The translations under genes were made by a program, and so were the position numbers. A stretch of 34,762 nucleotides of DNA from Deltaproteobacteria bacterium. GTDB taxonomy: Bacteria > Bdellovibrionota_B > Oligoflexia > Oligoflexales > Bog-1112. The notes beneath the pieces are model-generated. The model ran no database searches. It was not told where the DNA came from and saw only the letters and a program-made list of their open reading frames with translations. Of the stretch, positions 16,327 to 23,921 are shown piece by piece (position 1 is the first letter of the stretch; every line of letters begins with the position of its first letter). The DNA is taken from NCBI GenBank assembly GCA_020635195.1, contig JACKAG010000020.1, forward strand, positions 1 to 34,762, read 5' to 3'.

Positions 16327-16400
16327 ATATTTTATGAAAATCATATCCAGATAAAAAAGACCAGTTATTATTCTTATGTTTTTTTATGGGGTACGAAAAA

Positions 16401-17945
16401 ATGCGGAGTCATATCCTTATTTTCAGCCGTTCTTCTTCGTCTCGGGCAGAGGCTGTTCGTCGGGCTCCTGTGTTTCGTCAGGATAAGATCACAATGGTCC
16501 AGACGATGGATGAGTTTAAAACATTATTTATGAAAATATCTTACAGATTAATTCTTATTTTTGAAGAAGATGAGCTGGAAAAAGATCTGATCCGTTTTAT
16601 AAAATCATCCAGAAGTATTGCGTTTCACAGAGAAGTGCTGATTACGGTCTGGTTTTCGAGATATAGTGAAAATGGAATCAGGCAGGCTCTTATGGCAGGT
16701 GCGACTCAGATTTACCTTAATCCTGTATCGGAATCAGATGTCATTCATGATCTGAGAACTCTTTTAGATGGATCAGAAATCGCGGTTGCCGAGAGAACGT
16801 TTTCCAGCACAGCAGATATTCATGCAGATATTCAGGTCTATGGACGGGTTAATTATCTGTCTGATCAAGGTGAATATGAGTGCAGACTGGAATCTAATAT
16901 TCTGGTTTCCAGAGGAACTGTCCTTTCTATGTACCATAGAATCCATTCGGATCAGTCTGTCAGAGAAAGTAAAGTTATTGTTTTGCAATCTGAAAATAAG
17001 AATCTTTTTTATCGTTATGATAATGCCTTGTTTGTAAATTTGAAAGATTACGACAGATCTGTTGTGACGGATCAACATATTGCAAGATTTAAGACAAAAA
17101 TTCTTTGGATCTCAGAACAACCTTCTGTGGTTCCACATGAATTGATAGCAGAAAAAAGTATTTCCTTATACACAGCAGACTTTGGTGTTGATGTCGAGTC
17201 TTTAAGGAGGATTAATCCATATGTTGTGATATTACATGATGCAATGGCTAAAGTATCACCACATCTCTTTGAATATATAAATCAATCTTCTGATCATATT
17301 CTGGTCTTTACGAGCGGTGAAAGTCCGCAAATCAACTCCTCTGTCCGGATTTCCGACAAAGAAGCTCCTGGAAAATATATCCTACAATACCTTGCTAAAC
17401 ATCCAGATTTTTTAACAAAAAAAACTGATTCTGGGAAAAAATTAATCCGCAGAGAATCTATATTTTCACGCTATTACTTTAATTTTAAAGTAAAGATAAA
17501 AGGTGTTTCCAGTCAGCATCTGCTGATTGTTTCTCCTATAGAAATAGCTGACAGGTCGCTTATCAGGTTGGTTGCAGGTCCTGGAAAACATCATCAGGCA
17601 TTTTCTCTGTATCTTAGAACCTGTTCTGTAAAAGCTTTAGAATCAGGAGAATTTGAAATCCAGGCAGCAGTTGTCCCTATGACAAAAAGGCTCAATTATC
17701 TTATTCCGGATCTTGTTTATACAGATCAGGATAAAAAAGGAGGAGCAGAGTATCTTTCTGTTCTTCCTGTTGCGATCAGAAAAGAAAAGAGATTCAGAAT
17801 GCAGATGATCCTTCTGATTTTAATACTGATTTTTTTTGCTGGAATAATCTGGATGGCTCCGGATGAGAGGATCAGACCAACCAAGGGGCCGCTGAGTACT
17901 TACGAAGAAGCTGTAAAATCAATCCGGGATACCTTTTCAAAATAA
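16401..17945 (+). CDS. Receiver-like protein with C-terminal membrane anchor
   Basis: A 514-residue protein in two halves. The N-terminal part (HILIFSRS start, LILIFEEDELEKDLIRFIK, GATQIYLNPVSESDVIHDLRTLL) resembles a response-regulator receiver fold, but no obvious phosphorylatable Asp is visible. A segment near residues 145-175 (YGRVNYLSDQGEYECRLESN) may be a PilZ-like barrel; that is weak. The C-terminal part has one membrane helix near the end (LILILIFFAGIIWM), so the body is likely cytoplasmic or periplasmic with a tail anchor. The ATG at 16401 has GGGG nine bases upstream; a first ATG at 16386 has no such site. It is AT-rich, like its Usp neighbour. The function is unknown. Confidence 0.5.
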   Translation: MRSHILIFSRSSSSRAEAVRRAPVFRQDKITMVQTMDEFKTLFMKISYRLILIFEEDELEKDLIRFIKSSRSIAFHREVLITVWFSRYSENGIRQALMAGATQIYLNPVSESDVIHDLRTLLDGSEIAVAERTFSSTADIHADIQVYGRVNYLSDQGEYECRLESNILVSRGTVLSMYHRIHSDQSVRESKVIVLQSENKNLFYRYDNALFVNLKDYDRSVVTDQHIARFKTKILWISEQPSVVPHELIAEKSISLYTADFGVDVESLRRINPYVVILHDAMAKVSPHLFEYINQSSDHILVFTSGESPQINSSVRISDKEAPGKYILQYLAKHPDFLTKKTDSGKKLIRRESIFSRYYFNFKVKIKGVSSQHLLIVSPIEIADRSLIRLVAGPGKHHQAFSLYLRTCSVKALESGEFEIQAAVVPMTKRLNYLIPDLVYTDQDKKGGAEYLSVLPVAIRKEKRFRMQMILLILILIFFAGIIWMAPDERIRPTKGPLSTYEEAVKSIRDTFSK

Positions 17946-18000
17946 GACATGACGGGATGTTTTCAGAACGTTTCTTTTTTTAAAAAAGGATGTGTCAGCT

Positions 18001-18927
18001 ATGACGAAACAACAGAAAGCAGTCAGCATTATTGGTGCTCCTATGGATCTTGGGACTCATGTCAGGGGGGCTGCTCTGGGGCCTGATGCGATCAGACTTG
18101 CAGGCCTTCATGCTGCACTGAAAAATCTTGGTTACGATGTGGTAGATTGCGGTAATGTGGAGGTTCCGGACAGAGAGTCTGCAGATCCGGGCCAGTCAGA
18201 CCAGAGATTTCTGCCGGCGATTGTCGGAGTGTGTCAGCATATCCGTGATCTTTGCTATCAGGCCCTTGAGCAAAAAAGGATGCCTTTACTTTTGGGTGGC
18301 GATCATAGTGTTGCGATCGGAAGTCTCAGTGCTGTCAGCAGCTGGATGCAGAAAAACAGGAGTATGCGGCCTGGTTGCATCTGGGTTGATGCCCATGCTG
18401 ATATGAATACCCCGGCAACAAGTCCATCCGGAAATATACATGGAATGCCGCTTTCTGTTGCGCTGGGCTCTGGTCCGGCCCCCCTTCTGGAGCTCGGTGG
18501 AAAGTATCGTCCTCTCCTTTTGCCCGGAAACACCGCTATCATTGGCCTTCGTTCGGTTGACAGAGAAGAGGCCCGTCTTTGCAAAGAGAGTGGAATCCGC
18601 TACTATGGCATGCGCGATATCGATGAGAGGGGAATCGCAGCTGTGGCCAGAGAAGCGCTTGCCTGGGCAGGGCAGGATACTTCCGGAATTCATCTGTCTT
18701 TTGATCTGGATGCCCTTGATCCGACAGAGGCTTCCGCTGTCAGCTCTCCGGAGCATGGTGGGTTGAGTTTCAGGGAAGTTCGTTTCCTTCTGGAAGTGTT
18801 TGCCGAATCCGGGATGCTTTGCTCAATGGATTTCACAGAGCTGAACCCACTTATGGATCAGGGGTCTAAGGGGGCGGGTACAATGGTGAAGCTGATCGAA
18901 GCAGCTCTTGGTAACCAACTGATTTAG
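18001..18927 (+). CDS. rocF: Arginase / ureohydrolase
   Basis: A ureohydrolase that would convert arginine to ornithine and urea in the cytoplasm. The binuclear Mn ligands are visible: His102 in GGDHSVAIGS, Asp130, His132 and Asp134 in WVDAHADMNTP, and Asp235 and Asp237 in SFDLDALDP; GNIHGMP at 144-150 is typical of arginases. The later loop reads SSPEHGGLSF rather than the family GTP-type loop, so agmatinase or formiminoglutamase cannot be excluded. I chose the ATG at 18001 with AAGGA ten bases upstream, not the GTG three codons earlier. The length is 308 residues. It precedes tgt on the same strand by 55 bases, without functional connection. Confidence 0.88.
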   Translation: MTKQQKAVSIIGAPMDLGTHVRGAALGPDAIRLAGLHAALKNLGYDVVDCGNVEVPDRESADPGQSDQRFLPAIVGVCQHIRDLCYQALEQKRMPLLLGGDHSVAIGSLSAVSSWMQKNRSMRPGCIWVDAHADMNTPATSPSGNIHGMPLSVALGSGPAPLLELGGKYRPLLLPGNTAIIGLRSVDREEARLCKESGIRYYGMRDIDERGIAAVAREALAWAGQDTSGIHLSFDLDALDPTEASAVSSPEHGGLSFREVRFLLEVFAESGMLCSMDFTELNPLMDQGSKGAGTMVKLIEAALGNQLI

Positions 18928-18982
18928 CTGATTCATATCTCTCTGTAACCTTTTCAGAACACAAAAATGAGACAAACTATTC

Positions 18983-20083
18983 ATGTTCAGACTGCTTGCA
19001 CAAGATGGCCATGCGCGACGTGGCCGACTGTCTTTGTATCATGGGACAGTAGAAACTCCTGTCTTTATGCCTGTTGGAACCGCAGGCTCTGTTAAGAGCC
19101 TCGTTCCTGCTGATCTTGAGCAAATGAATGCTCAGATTATCCTGGGGAATGCGTATCATCTCTTTCTCAGGCCGGGACTTGATGTGATCCGCCATTTTGG
19201 AGGTTTGCATAAGTTTATCAGCTGGAATCGCCCCATGTTATCTGACAGTGGTGGCTTTCAGATTTTCAGTCTTGGCCGTCTGAACAAACTGACAGAGGAG
19301 GGCGCGGCGTTTTCAAGTCACCTGGATGGACAAAAATTTCTGCTGACACCTGAGCTTTCAACTGAAATTCAGGAGACTCTTGGTACAGATATCCACATGG
19401 TACTGGATGAGTGTACTCCCTTTCCTGCCACGTTTGAGCAGGCAGACGCATCTCTGGAACGTTCTCTCAGATGGGCAGATCGCTGCAGGAAAGCCAGGAC
19501 CCGCCAGGAATTATGCCAGTTCGGGATTATTCAGGGGGGTGTTTATCCGGAGCTGCGCAGGAAGTCGGTTGAGGGTTTGGTCCGGATCGGGTTTGAAGGT
19601 TATGCGATTGGAGGGCTTTCTGTTGGGGAGCCAAAAGAAGCCATGCGGGAAATGACCAGAGTGAGCTGTGATCTTATGCCCGGGGATAAGCCAAGGTATC
19701 TGATGGGTGTCGGAACACCGCTGGATCTGATTGAATCAGTGGCCTGTGGTGTTGATATGTTTGACTGTGTCCTTCCTTCGAGAAATGGGCGAAACGGAAC
19801 CGCCTTTACGTCTCATGGAAAGGTCGTTATCAGAAATGCCAGACATAAATTTTCAGATGATCCTCTTGATGCAGATTGCAGTTGTTATACATGTCAGAAT
19901 TTCAGCCGGGGTTATCTTCGCCATTTATATGGATCAGGAGAGATCAGCAGCCTGCGACTTATGACTCTTCATAATCTACATTACTATCTCAGACTCATGG
20001 ATGATATCCGGGCTGCAATAGAATCATCCAGCTTTACGGATCTTCTTAAACATCATCAGTCTCTCTGGAAGGCAACACCTTAA
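18983..20083 (+). CDS. tgt: tRNA-guanine transglycosylase
   Basis: Tgt exchanges guanine-34 for preQ1 in tRNAs with GUN anticodons during queuosine synthesis. The 366-residue sequence has the proton acceptor Asp88 in SDSGGFQIFS, the nucleophile Asp261 in MFDCVLPSRNGRNG, and the zinc site CSCYTC (Cys299, Cys301, Cys304) with His330 in LMTLHNLHYY. FMPVGTAGSVKSL near residue 28 and GFEGYAIGGLSVGEP near 203 are also characteristic. The ATG at 18983 has only a weak upstream purine run (AAATGAGAC). The length is normal for the bacterial enzyme. Confidence 0.97.
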   Translation: MFRLLAQDGHARRGRLSLYHGTVETPVFMPVGTAGSVKSLVPADLEQMNAQIILGNAYHLFLRPGLDVIRHFGGLHKFISWNRPMLSDSGGFQIFSLGRLNKLTEEGAAFSSHLDGQKFLLTPELSTEIQETLGTDIHMVLDECTPFPATFEQADASLERSLRWADRCRKARTRQELCQFGIIQGGVYPELRRKSVEGLVRIGFEGYAIGGLSVGEPKEAMREMTRVSCDLMPGDKPRYLMGVGTPLDLIESVACGVDMFDCVLPSRNGRNGTAFTSHGKVVIRNARHKFSDDPLDADCSCYTCQNFSRGYLRHLYGSGEISSLRLMTLHNLHYYLRLMDDIRAAIESSSFTDLLKHHQSLWKATP

Positions 20084-20165
20084 GTCATTGATTCAGGCTG
20101 TTTTCCATGAAACAATGTTTTCCGGAGTTCGGCAAGGAAATACGCTTAAACAAAGCAGGGAACTG

Positions 20166-20426
20166 GTGAAAACTCTCAGAAACATATTCATGCTGATGGT
20201 GCTCGTAAGTACCGGTCTGGTTATTCTGGTGACTATATCTCTTTATGGTGAGCGGGATTATCTGAAAAATTGCCAAGCTCTTGGCCTGCAATGTGAGCCG
20301 GGTACGGTTCACCGTGCGACGTTCTTTTTGAAACAGGCATCTGCTGATCTGTGGGGCAAAGTTCGTGAGCATTTTGAAAATTCAGGATCTCAGGAGTCTT
20401 TCCGCTCTGCTGAAGAGAATGAATGA
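20166..20426 (+). CDS. Small single-pass membrane protein
   Basis: An 86-residue protein with a Lys/Arg N-terminus followed by a hydrophobic segment (residues 7-27) and then a polar tail with a CQALGLQCEPG segment and an acidic end. It sits directly after tgt, where many bacteria have yajC, but it lacks recognisable YajC features. The open frame runs back to 20088. I chose the GTG at 20166-20168, with AGGG five bases upstream, because it gives a clean signal-anchor start; an alternative ATG start at 20190 is possible. The role is unknown. Confidence 0.45.
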   Translation: MKTLRNIFMLMVLVSTGLVILVTISLYGERDYLKNCQALGLQCEPGTVHRATFFLKQASADLWGKVREHFENSGSQESFRSAEENE

Positions 20427-20470
20427 ATCTGCGGAAAGCTCTGCTGCGTGCTGCGGTGTCTTTCACAGAT
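20427..20470. other. Imperfect stem-loop between convergent genes
   Basis: ATCTG (20427-20431) and GAAAG pair with CTTTC and CAGAT (20466-20470), with small internal mismatches. The hairpin lies between the convergent small membrane protein and cytochrome genes and may act as a two-way terminator, but neither side has a clear U-tract. Confidence 0.3.
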
Positions 20471-20474
20471 AAAA

Positions 20475-21038
20475 TCAGGGGCTGAAGCTACGGATGATTT
20501 TGATGAGGTCTTCTATTTGCGTATCCGTCAGTGGAGCCGAAATTCTGCCACCGGATGCAGGCATGGTTCCGGTCAGAGGACGGAAGCTTTTGTGAGATTT
20601 CATCTGCTTCAGTAACTGAGTTGCTTCCGGATCTTCCGGGGAATTTTGCAGAGCCATGGTTCCATGGCGGATAATCCAGGCGATCTCTTCGTCTGTCGCG
20701 TCAGATTGCCACTGAGAATCATGAAAGACCCGTGCTGGGTTATGAGGGACTCCCTGTCCGTTTTTGCCATGACAGACTGCGCAGGTTTTCCCATAAATCT
20801 CTTCTGCGCTCTCAGTCGTCGGATCATAATCAGGCTCATCGGAAGATGCTATGATCAGTCTGCCATCTTCTCCAAGAGAAAGTTTGCGTCCATCTGTTGC
20901 CGTAATGGTTTCCGGGTTCAGACTGAGCTGCCGCTCTTTTTCGATTTTTTCCCAGAAAGGGCGGGGATTGTACTGTTCCAGGCAGGAAACACTGAGGAGG
21001 ACTAGGGGGATCAGTGAAAAAATACGGCTTTTGAACAT
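20475..21038 (-). CDS. Monohaem c-type cytochrome lipoprotein
   Basis: A 187-residue protein with a lipoprotein signal (MFKSRIFSLIPLVLLSVSC, lipidated Cys18) followed by one haem-binding motif CAVCH and a likely axial Met in GTMPASGG, so it is a periplasm-facing class I cytochrome c held in a membrane. Between the signal and the haem is a region of about 70 residues (EQYNPRPFWEKIEKERQL... DPTTESAEEI) that is not an obvious cytochrome part. I chose the ATG at 21036-21038 with AGGAG six bases upstream. The partner reductase or oxidase is not in this window. Confidence 0.9.
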   Translation of the reverse strand: MFKSRIFSLIPLVLLSVSCLEQYNPRPFWEKIEKERQLSLNPETITATDGRKLSLGEDGRLIIASSDEPDYDPTTESAEEIYGKTCAVCHGKNGQGVPHNPARVFHDSQWQSDATDEEIAWIIRHGTMALQNSPEDPEATQLLKQMKSHKSFRPLTGTMPASGGRISAPLTDTQIEDLIKIIRSFSP

Positions 21039-21140
21039 GTCCACTCCTGTTATCTCCGGAAAGGGTCTGCACCCACGTCGGAGCCCCAAAAGAAATCTGA
21101 GATAAATTCTGGTTGTATTTTTTGTCTTCAGTCTCTTTTG

Positions 21141-21155
21141 TCTGCGTAACGCAGA
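21141..21155. promoter_or_regulatory. 15-bp palindrome upstream of the cytochrome gene
   Basis: TCTGCGT-A-ACGCAGA is a perfect 7-1-7 inverted repeat about 100 bases upstream of the cytochrome start. It could be an operator for a dimeric regulator, or a short hairpin at the 3' end of the preceding porin gene. The remaining spacer 21039-21260 shows no gene. Confidence 0.4.
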
Positions 21156-21260
21156 AACGCACAGATCCTGACGACAGCAATTAGATCATACCTGTGTTTT
21201 TACGTAAAAGACAATGCACATGCGACGAGCCTCTGGAAAATCTATATAGCTTAGTTTCAT

Positions 21261-22619
21261 TTATGGCGCCTTCCAGTTGTAGCTGACTCTGATGCTGAAA
21301 AGATCCCTGCTGCGACTGGGCTCCTGATTCCGCCCTGAAAAATAAATACGGTCATACAAGTCGGAGTAGGATGTACTATTATAGGCAATGACCAGATCCA
21401 TTCCTTCTGTCAGAGTGGTTCCTGCACCAACAGACCAGGCCCACTGGCGTAAAGAACTTTCTGGTGAAGAAGGTTCCTGGCATTGTCCATCCTTATAGCT
21501 ATCACAGGTTCTGAAGAAAGGAATTTCAGATCGGATCATACGATTTTCGTAGTCAAAACCAATGAACCAGCGGTCGAGAATACGGTATGAGCCGTTAATT
21601 CCTGTTACGATATGTTCCATAGAATTTGCTATGTTCTGATCTGGGTCTTCGATCAGCAAGAGCTCCGGGTCGATTTGCTCACAGGCCTCTAACTGCTCCT
21701 GACTTGGTTGGTCGGGCTTGTCTTTATCAATCTGGGTATACAGACTTTTGTGCCAGCCTAAGCCGATTTTAAGTCCTTCAGCAAAGGGGAGGTAGCCATT
21801 ACTTCCCATGCCAGCAGACATTCGGCGGACAGCCCATCCCATTCCCTGACCTGTCGGTGGAGTGATGCCACATTGTGTCCGGAAGTAGTTTTGTGAAAAA
21901 GACCAGAAGGAAGACTTATGGAGGTTTCCGCTGGTCGATAAGCCCGCATTCATTTCTAAGCCCCGGATAAGCTCACCCCGGAATTCAAAACCGAAATATT
22001 GCTGAGGATTACTGTTTCTGAGGATTTCACCTTCGCCGTTACCTCCGGTAAAGCGGACTCTGGCGCCCTCCAGCATAGATAAGAAGTAGGTAATGCTCAG
22101 AGCGGTCTGCTTCCAACCCGAATCGTGATAGGAAGCTGCATAGGGAAGTCCACTATAGTCCGGAAACCATGTCGCTCCGTCATAGAGTCCGAGGCTGACG
22201 GCAAGCCTGGGTCTGGCCTTCCATTCGAATCGGAAGGATTCAATCAGGCGCAACTCTGAATCACGAATGAGTGGTTTTTCATCAGATGCCCCAAATTTTT
22301 TGTCGTAATGACGGTTTAAACTGGCAAATGGATTCAGGATCAGCTCTCCGTGGAGTTTTGGCTGATACTCTTCACGGAGCATTAACCTGAGTCCGGATAT
22401 GCTGAAACAGTTTTGTGTGTCTCCGGGATTCGTATTGAAGTTGTGATTGCAGTCAATTCTGGCTCCCATCGTTACGTAGCTTTTGGATTCCGCGAAGGGA
22501 GGAATCTGGATGAAATCACTCTCATAAAAAGGGATTTTTTCTGACATGGCAGAAGTCTGAGAGGAGATGGTCACATATAACAGCAGACTGCTGAACAATC
22601 GTGGAAAAAGTCGGGGCAT
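21261..22619 (-). CDS. Outer-membrane beta-barrel (porin-like) protein
   Basis: A 452-residue protein with a signal peptide (cleavage likely after SSQTSA) and then many alternating hydrophobic/polar beta-strands, such as KLHGELILNPFASL, RPRLAVSLGLYDGATW and WAWSVGAGTTLTEGMDLVIAYN. Strands with Tyr and Trp at the ends and many short Gly/Asn turns are typical of outer-membrane barrels. It ends SIRVSYNWKAP, short of the usual terminal aromatic residue. It is presumably a channel or receptor; no conserved family could be named. The ATG has GGAA upstream. A TATAAT box lies ahead of it (22679-22684, minus). Confidence 0.7.
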   Translation of the reverse strand: MPRLFPRLFSSLLLYVTISSQTSAMSEKIPFYESDFIQIPPFAESKSYVTMGARIDCNHNFNTNPGDTQNCFSISGLRLMLREEYQPKLHGELILNPFASLNRHYDKKFGASDEKPLIRDSELRLIESFRFEWKARPRLAVSLGLYDGATWFPDYSGLPYAASYHDSGWKQTALSITYFLSMLEGARVRFTGGNGEGEILRNSNPQQYFGFEFRGELIRGLEMNAGLSTSGNLHKSSFWSFSQNYFRTQCGITPPTGQGMGWAVRRMSAGMGSNGYLPFAEGLKIGLGWHKSLYTQIDKDKPDQPSQEQLEACEQIDPELLLIEDPDQNIANSMEHIVTGINGSYRILDRWFIGFDYENRMIRSEIPFFRTCDSYKDGQCQEPSSPESSLRQWAWSVGAGTTLTEGMDLVIAYNSTSYSDLYDRIYFSGRNQEPSRSRDLFSIRVSYNWKAP

Positions 22620-22651
22620 AGGATTTCCGTTGACCAGTTAAAATTGACTCT

Positions 22652-22684
22652 ATCTGACCTTTGGCCTGTCCATGTCAGATTATA
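22652..22684 (-). promoter_or_regulatory. Candidate promoter and overlapping inverted repeat of the porin-like gene
   Basis: Read on the minus strand, a perfect TATAAT lies at 22684-22679, with no good -35. An inverted repeat ATCTGAC (22652-22658) and GTCAGAT (22674-22680) with a 15-base spacer overlaps the -10 and the predicted start of transcription. It might be an operator for a regulator or a leader hairpin. The start codon is about 55 bases on. Confidence 0.4.
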
Positions 22685-22751
22685 ATAACCTGAAGGGGAT
22701 GCAGATAGAAAAATAAAGTGGACAAAAGATCTGAATGCAAAGGACTCTGAT

Positions 22752-23888
22752 TCAGAGCAGAGATCGGATCACCGTTAATATCGCATCAGCATCTTTTTTT
22801 GTACTGGAATCTCCAAAACTGACTCTGACAGAACTCGCAGCAATACTCTCATGAAAACCCATCGATAAAAGCACTGGGCTGGGGCTGGCCAATCCTGAAG
22901 AACAGGCTGATCCGCCTGAAACGCAGATATTTGCAAGGTCAAAATGAGCCATCAGACTTTCGCCTGCGACACCATCAAGATGGAAATTAACCGTATTGCC
23001 AAGATTGATGGCATCATCTTTGTAGTCACCATGGATATTCACAGAGGGCAGTTTTAAAAGCCCCTGTAGCAGATGATCCCGGACTGCTTTGGCTGGAGCC
23101 AGCCAGTCTGGTCTGCTCAGAATGTCTTTTGCTCTCAGGCCAAGGGAGATGATCCCTGGTATATTTTCTGTTCCTGAGCGGAGCCCGGATTCCTGGCCTC
23201 CCCCCGATAGCATAGGCTGGATACGGGCAGGTTGGCGAAGGAAGAGAAAGCCTATTCCCTTAAAACCACCGATTTTGTGCGCAGAAGCTGCAAAGCTATC
23301 TGGACCTGAGACTCCTCCCAGCCACTGCGTGTCAACTTTGCCAAAAGCCTGAACCCCATCAACATGTATATGAGCTGTCGCAGAACGTTCCCGTATTTCA
23401 GGAATGAGTGTCCGGACAGGATTGATAATGCCTGTCTCATTATTTCCATAAATAATACAGATCATTTTTGTCCGGGGGCTTATCTGCTCCAGGAGGGCGT
23501 GGACATCAACGGTGCCTGCTCTTGTCAGGGAAATCGTATGGAGCTGGCAGTAGCCATCTTTTTCCAGCCTTATAGCGGGTTGACGAACGGATGGATGTTC
23601 CCCGCCTGTAATGATCAGCTCCTGTCTGGTCGAGCTGCCCTCCCGGAAGTTAGCATGAATGGCGAGGTTGTTTGCTTCCGTCGCTCCGGAAGTAAAAATA
23701 ATCTGCTTTCTGTCACAGCCTAGCAGCTCTGCGATGTGTGTTCTGGATTCTTCCAGGGCCAGACGTGCGACACGGCCAGACTGATGCATACTTGAGGGGT
23801 TCCCCTGAACTTTTTTCAGGGTTTTGGAGACCATATCAAGATGAGAGTCCTGGCAGGGATATGTCGCATTGAAATCTGCATAGATCAT
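22752..23888 (-). CDS. Cysteine desulfurase (class V aminotransferase)
   Basis: A 378-residue PLP enzyme of the NifS/IscS type that takes sulfur from cysteine for Fe-S clusters, thiolated tRNA or other uses. Readable parts are GATEANNLAI near residue 68, His98 in GGEHPSV, Asp177 and Gln180 in HVDGVQ, the PLP-lysine Lys205 in SAHKIGGFKG, and the active Cys329 in GGSACSSG. Its HKIGGFKG differs from the usual HKxYGPKG. No iscU, iscR or tRNA-thiolase gene is adjacent; the lon gene lies immediately upstream, 33 bases away, and may be co-transcribed. A tRNA-thiolation role cannot be separated from Fe-S assembly. Confidence 0.88.
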   Translation of the reverse strand: MIYADFNATYPCQDSHLDMVSKTLKKVQGNPSSMHQSGRVARLALEESRTHIAELLGCDRKQIIFTSGATEANNLAIHANFREGSSTRQELIITGGEHPSVRQPAIRLEKDGYCQLHTISLTRAGTVDVHALLEQISPRTKMICIIYGNNETGIINPVRTLIPEIRERSATAHIHVDGVQAFGKVDTQWLGGVSGPDSFAASAHKIGGFKGIGFLFLRQPARIQPMLSGGGQESGLRSGTENIPGIISLGLRAKDILSRPDWLAPAKAVRDHLLQGLLKLPSVNIHGDYKDDAINLGNTVNFHLDGVAGESLMAHFDLANICVSGGSACSSGLASPSPVLLSMGFHESIAASSVRVSFGDSSTKKDADAILTVIRSLL

Positions 23889-23921
23889 AATATTGCCTGA
23901 GCTTAGCCTCTGAGTATCCGC

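Noticed and set aside
20088..20426. YajC assignment for the gene after tgt.
   Set aside because: Position fits, but sequence lacks YajC features beyond one membrane helix.
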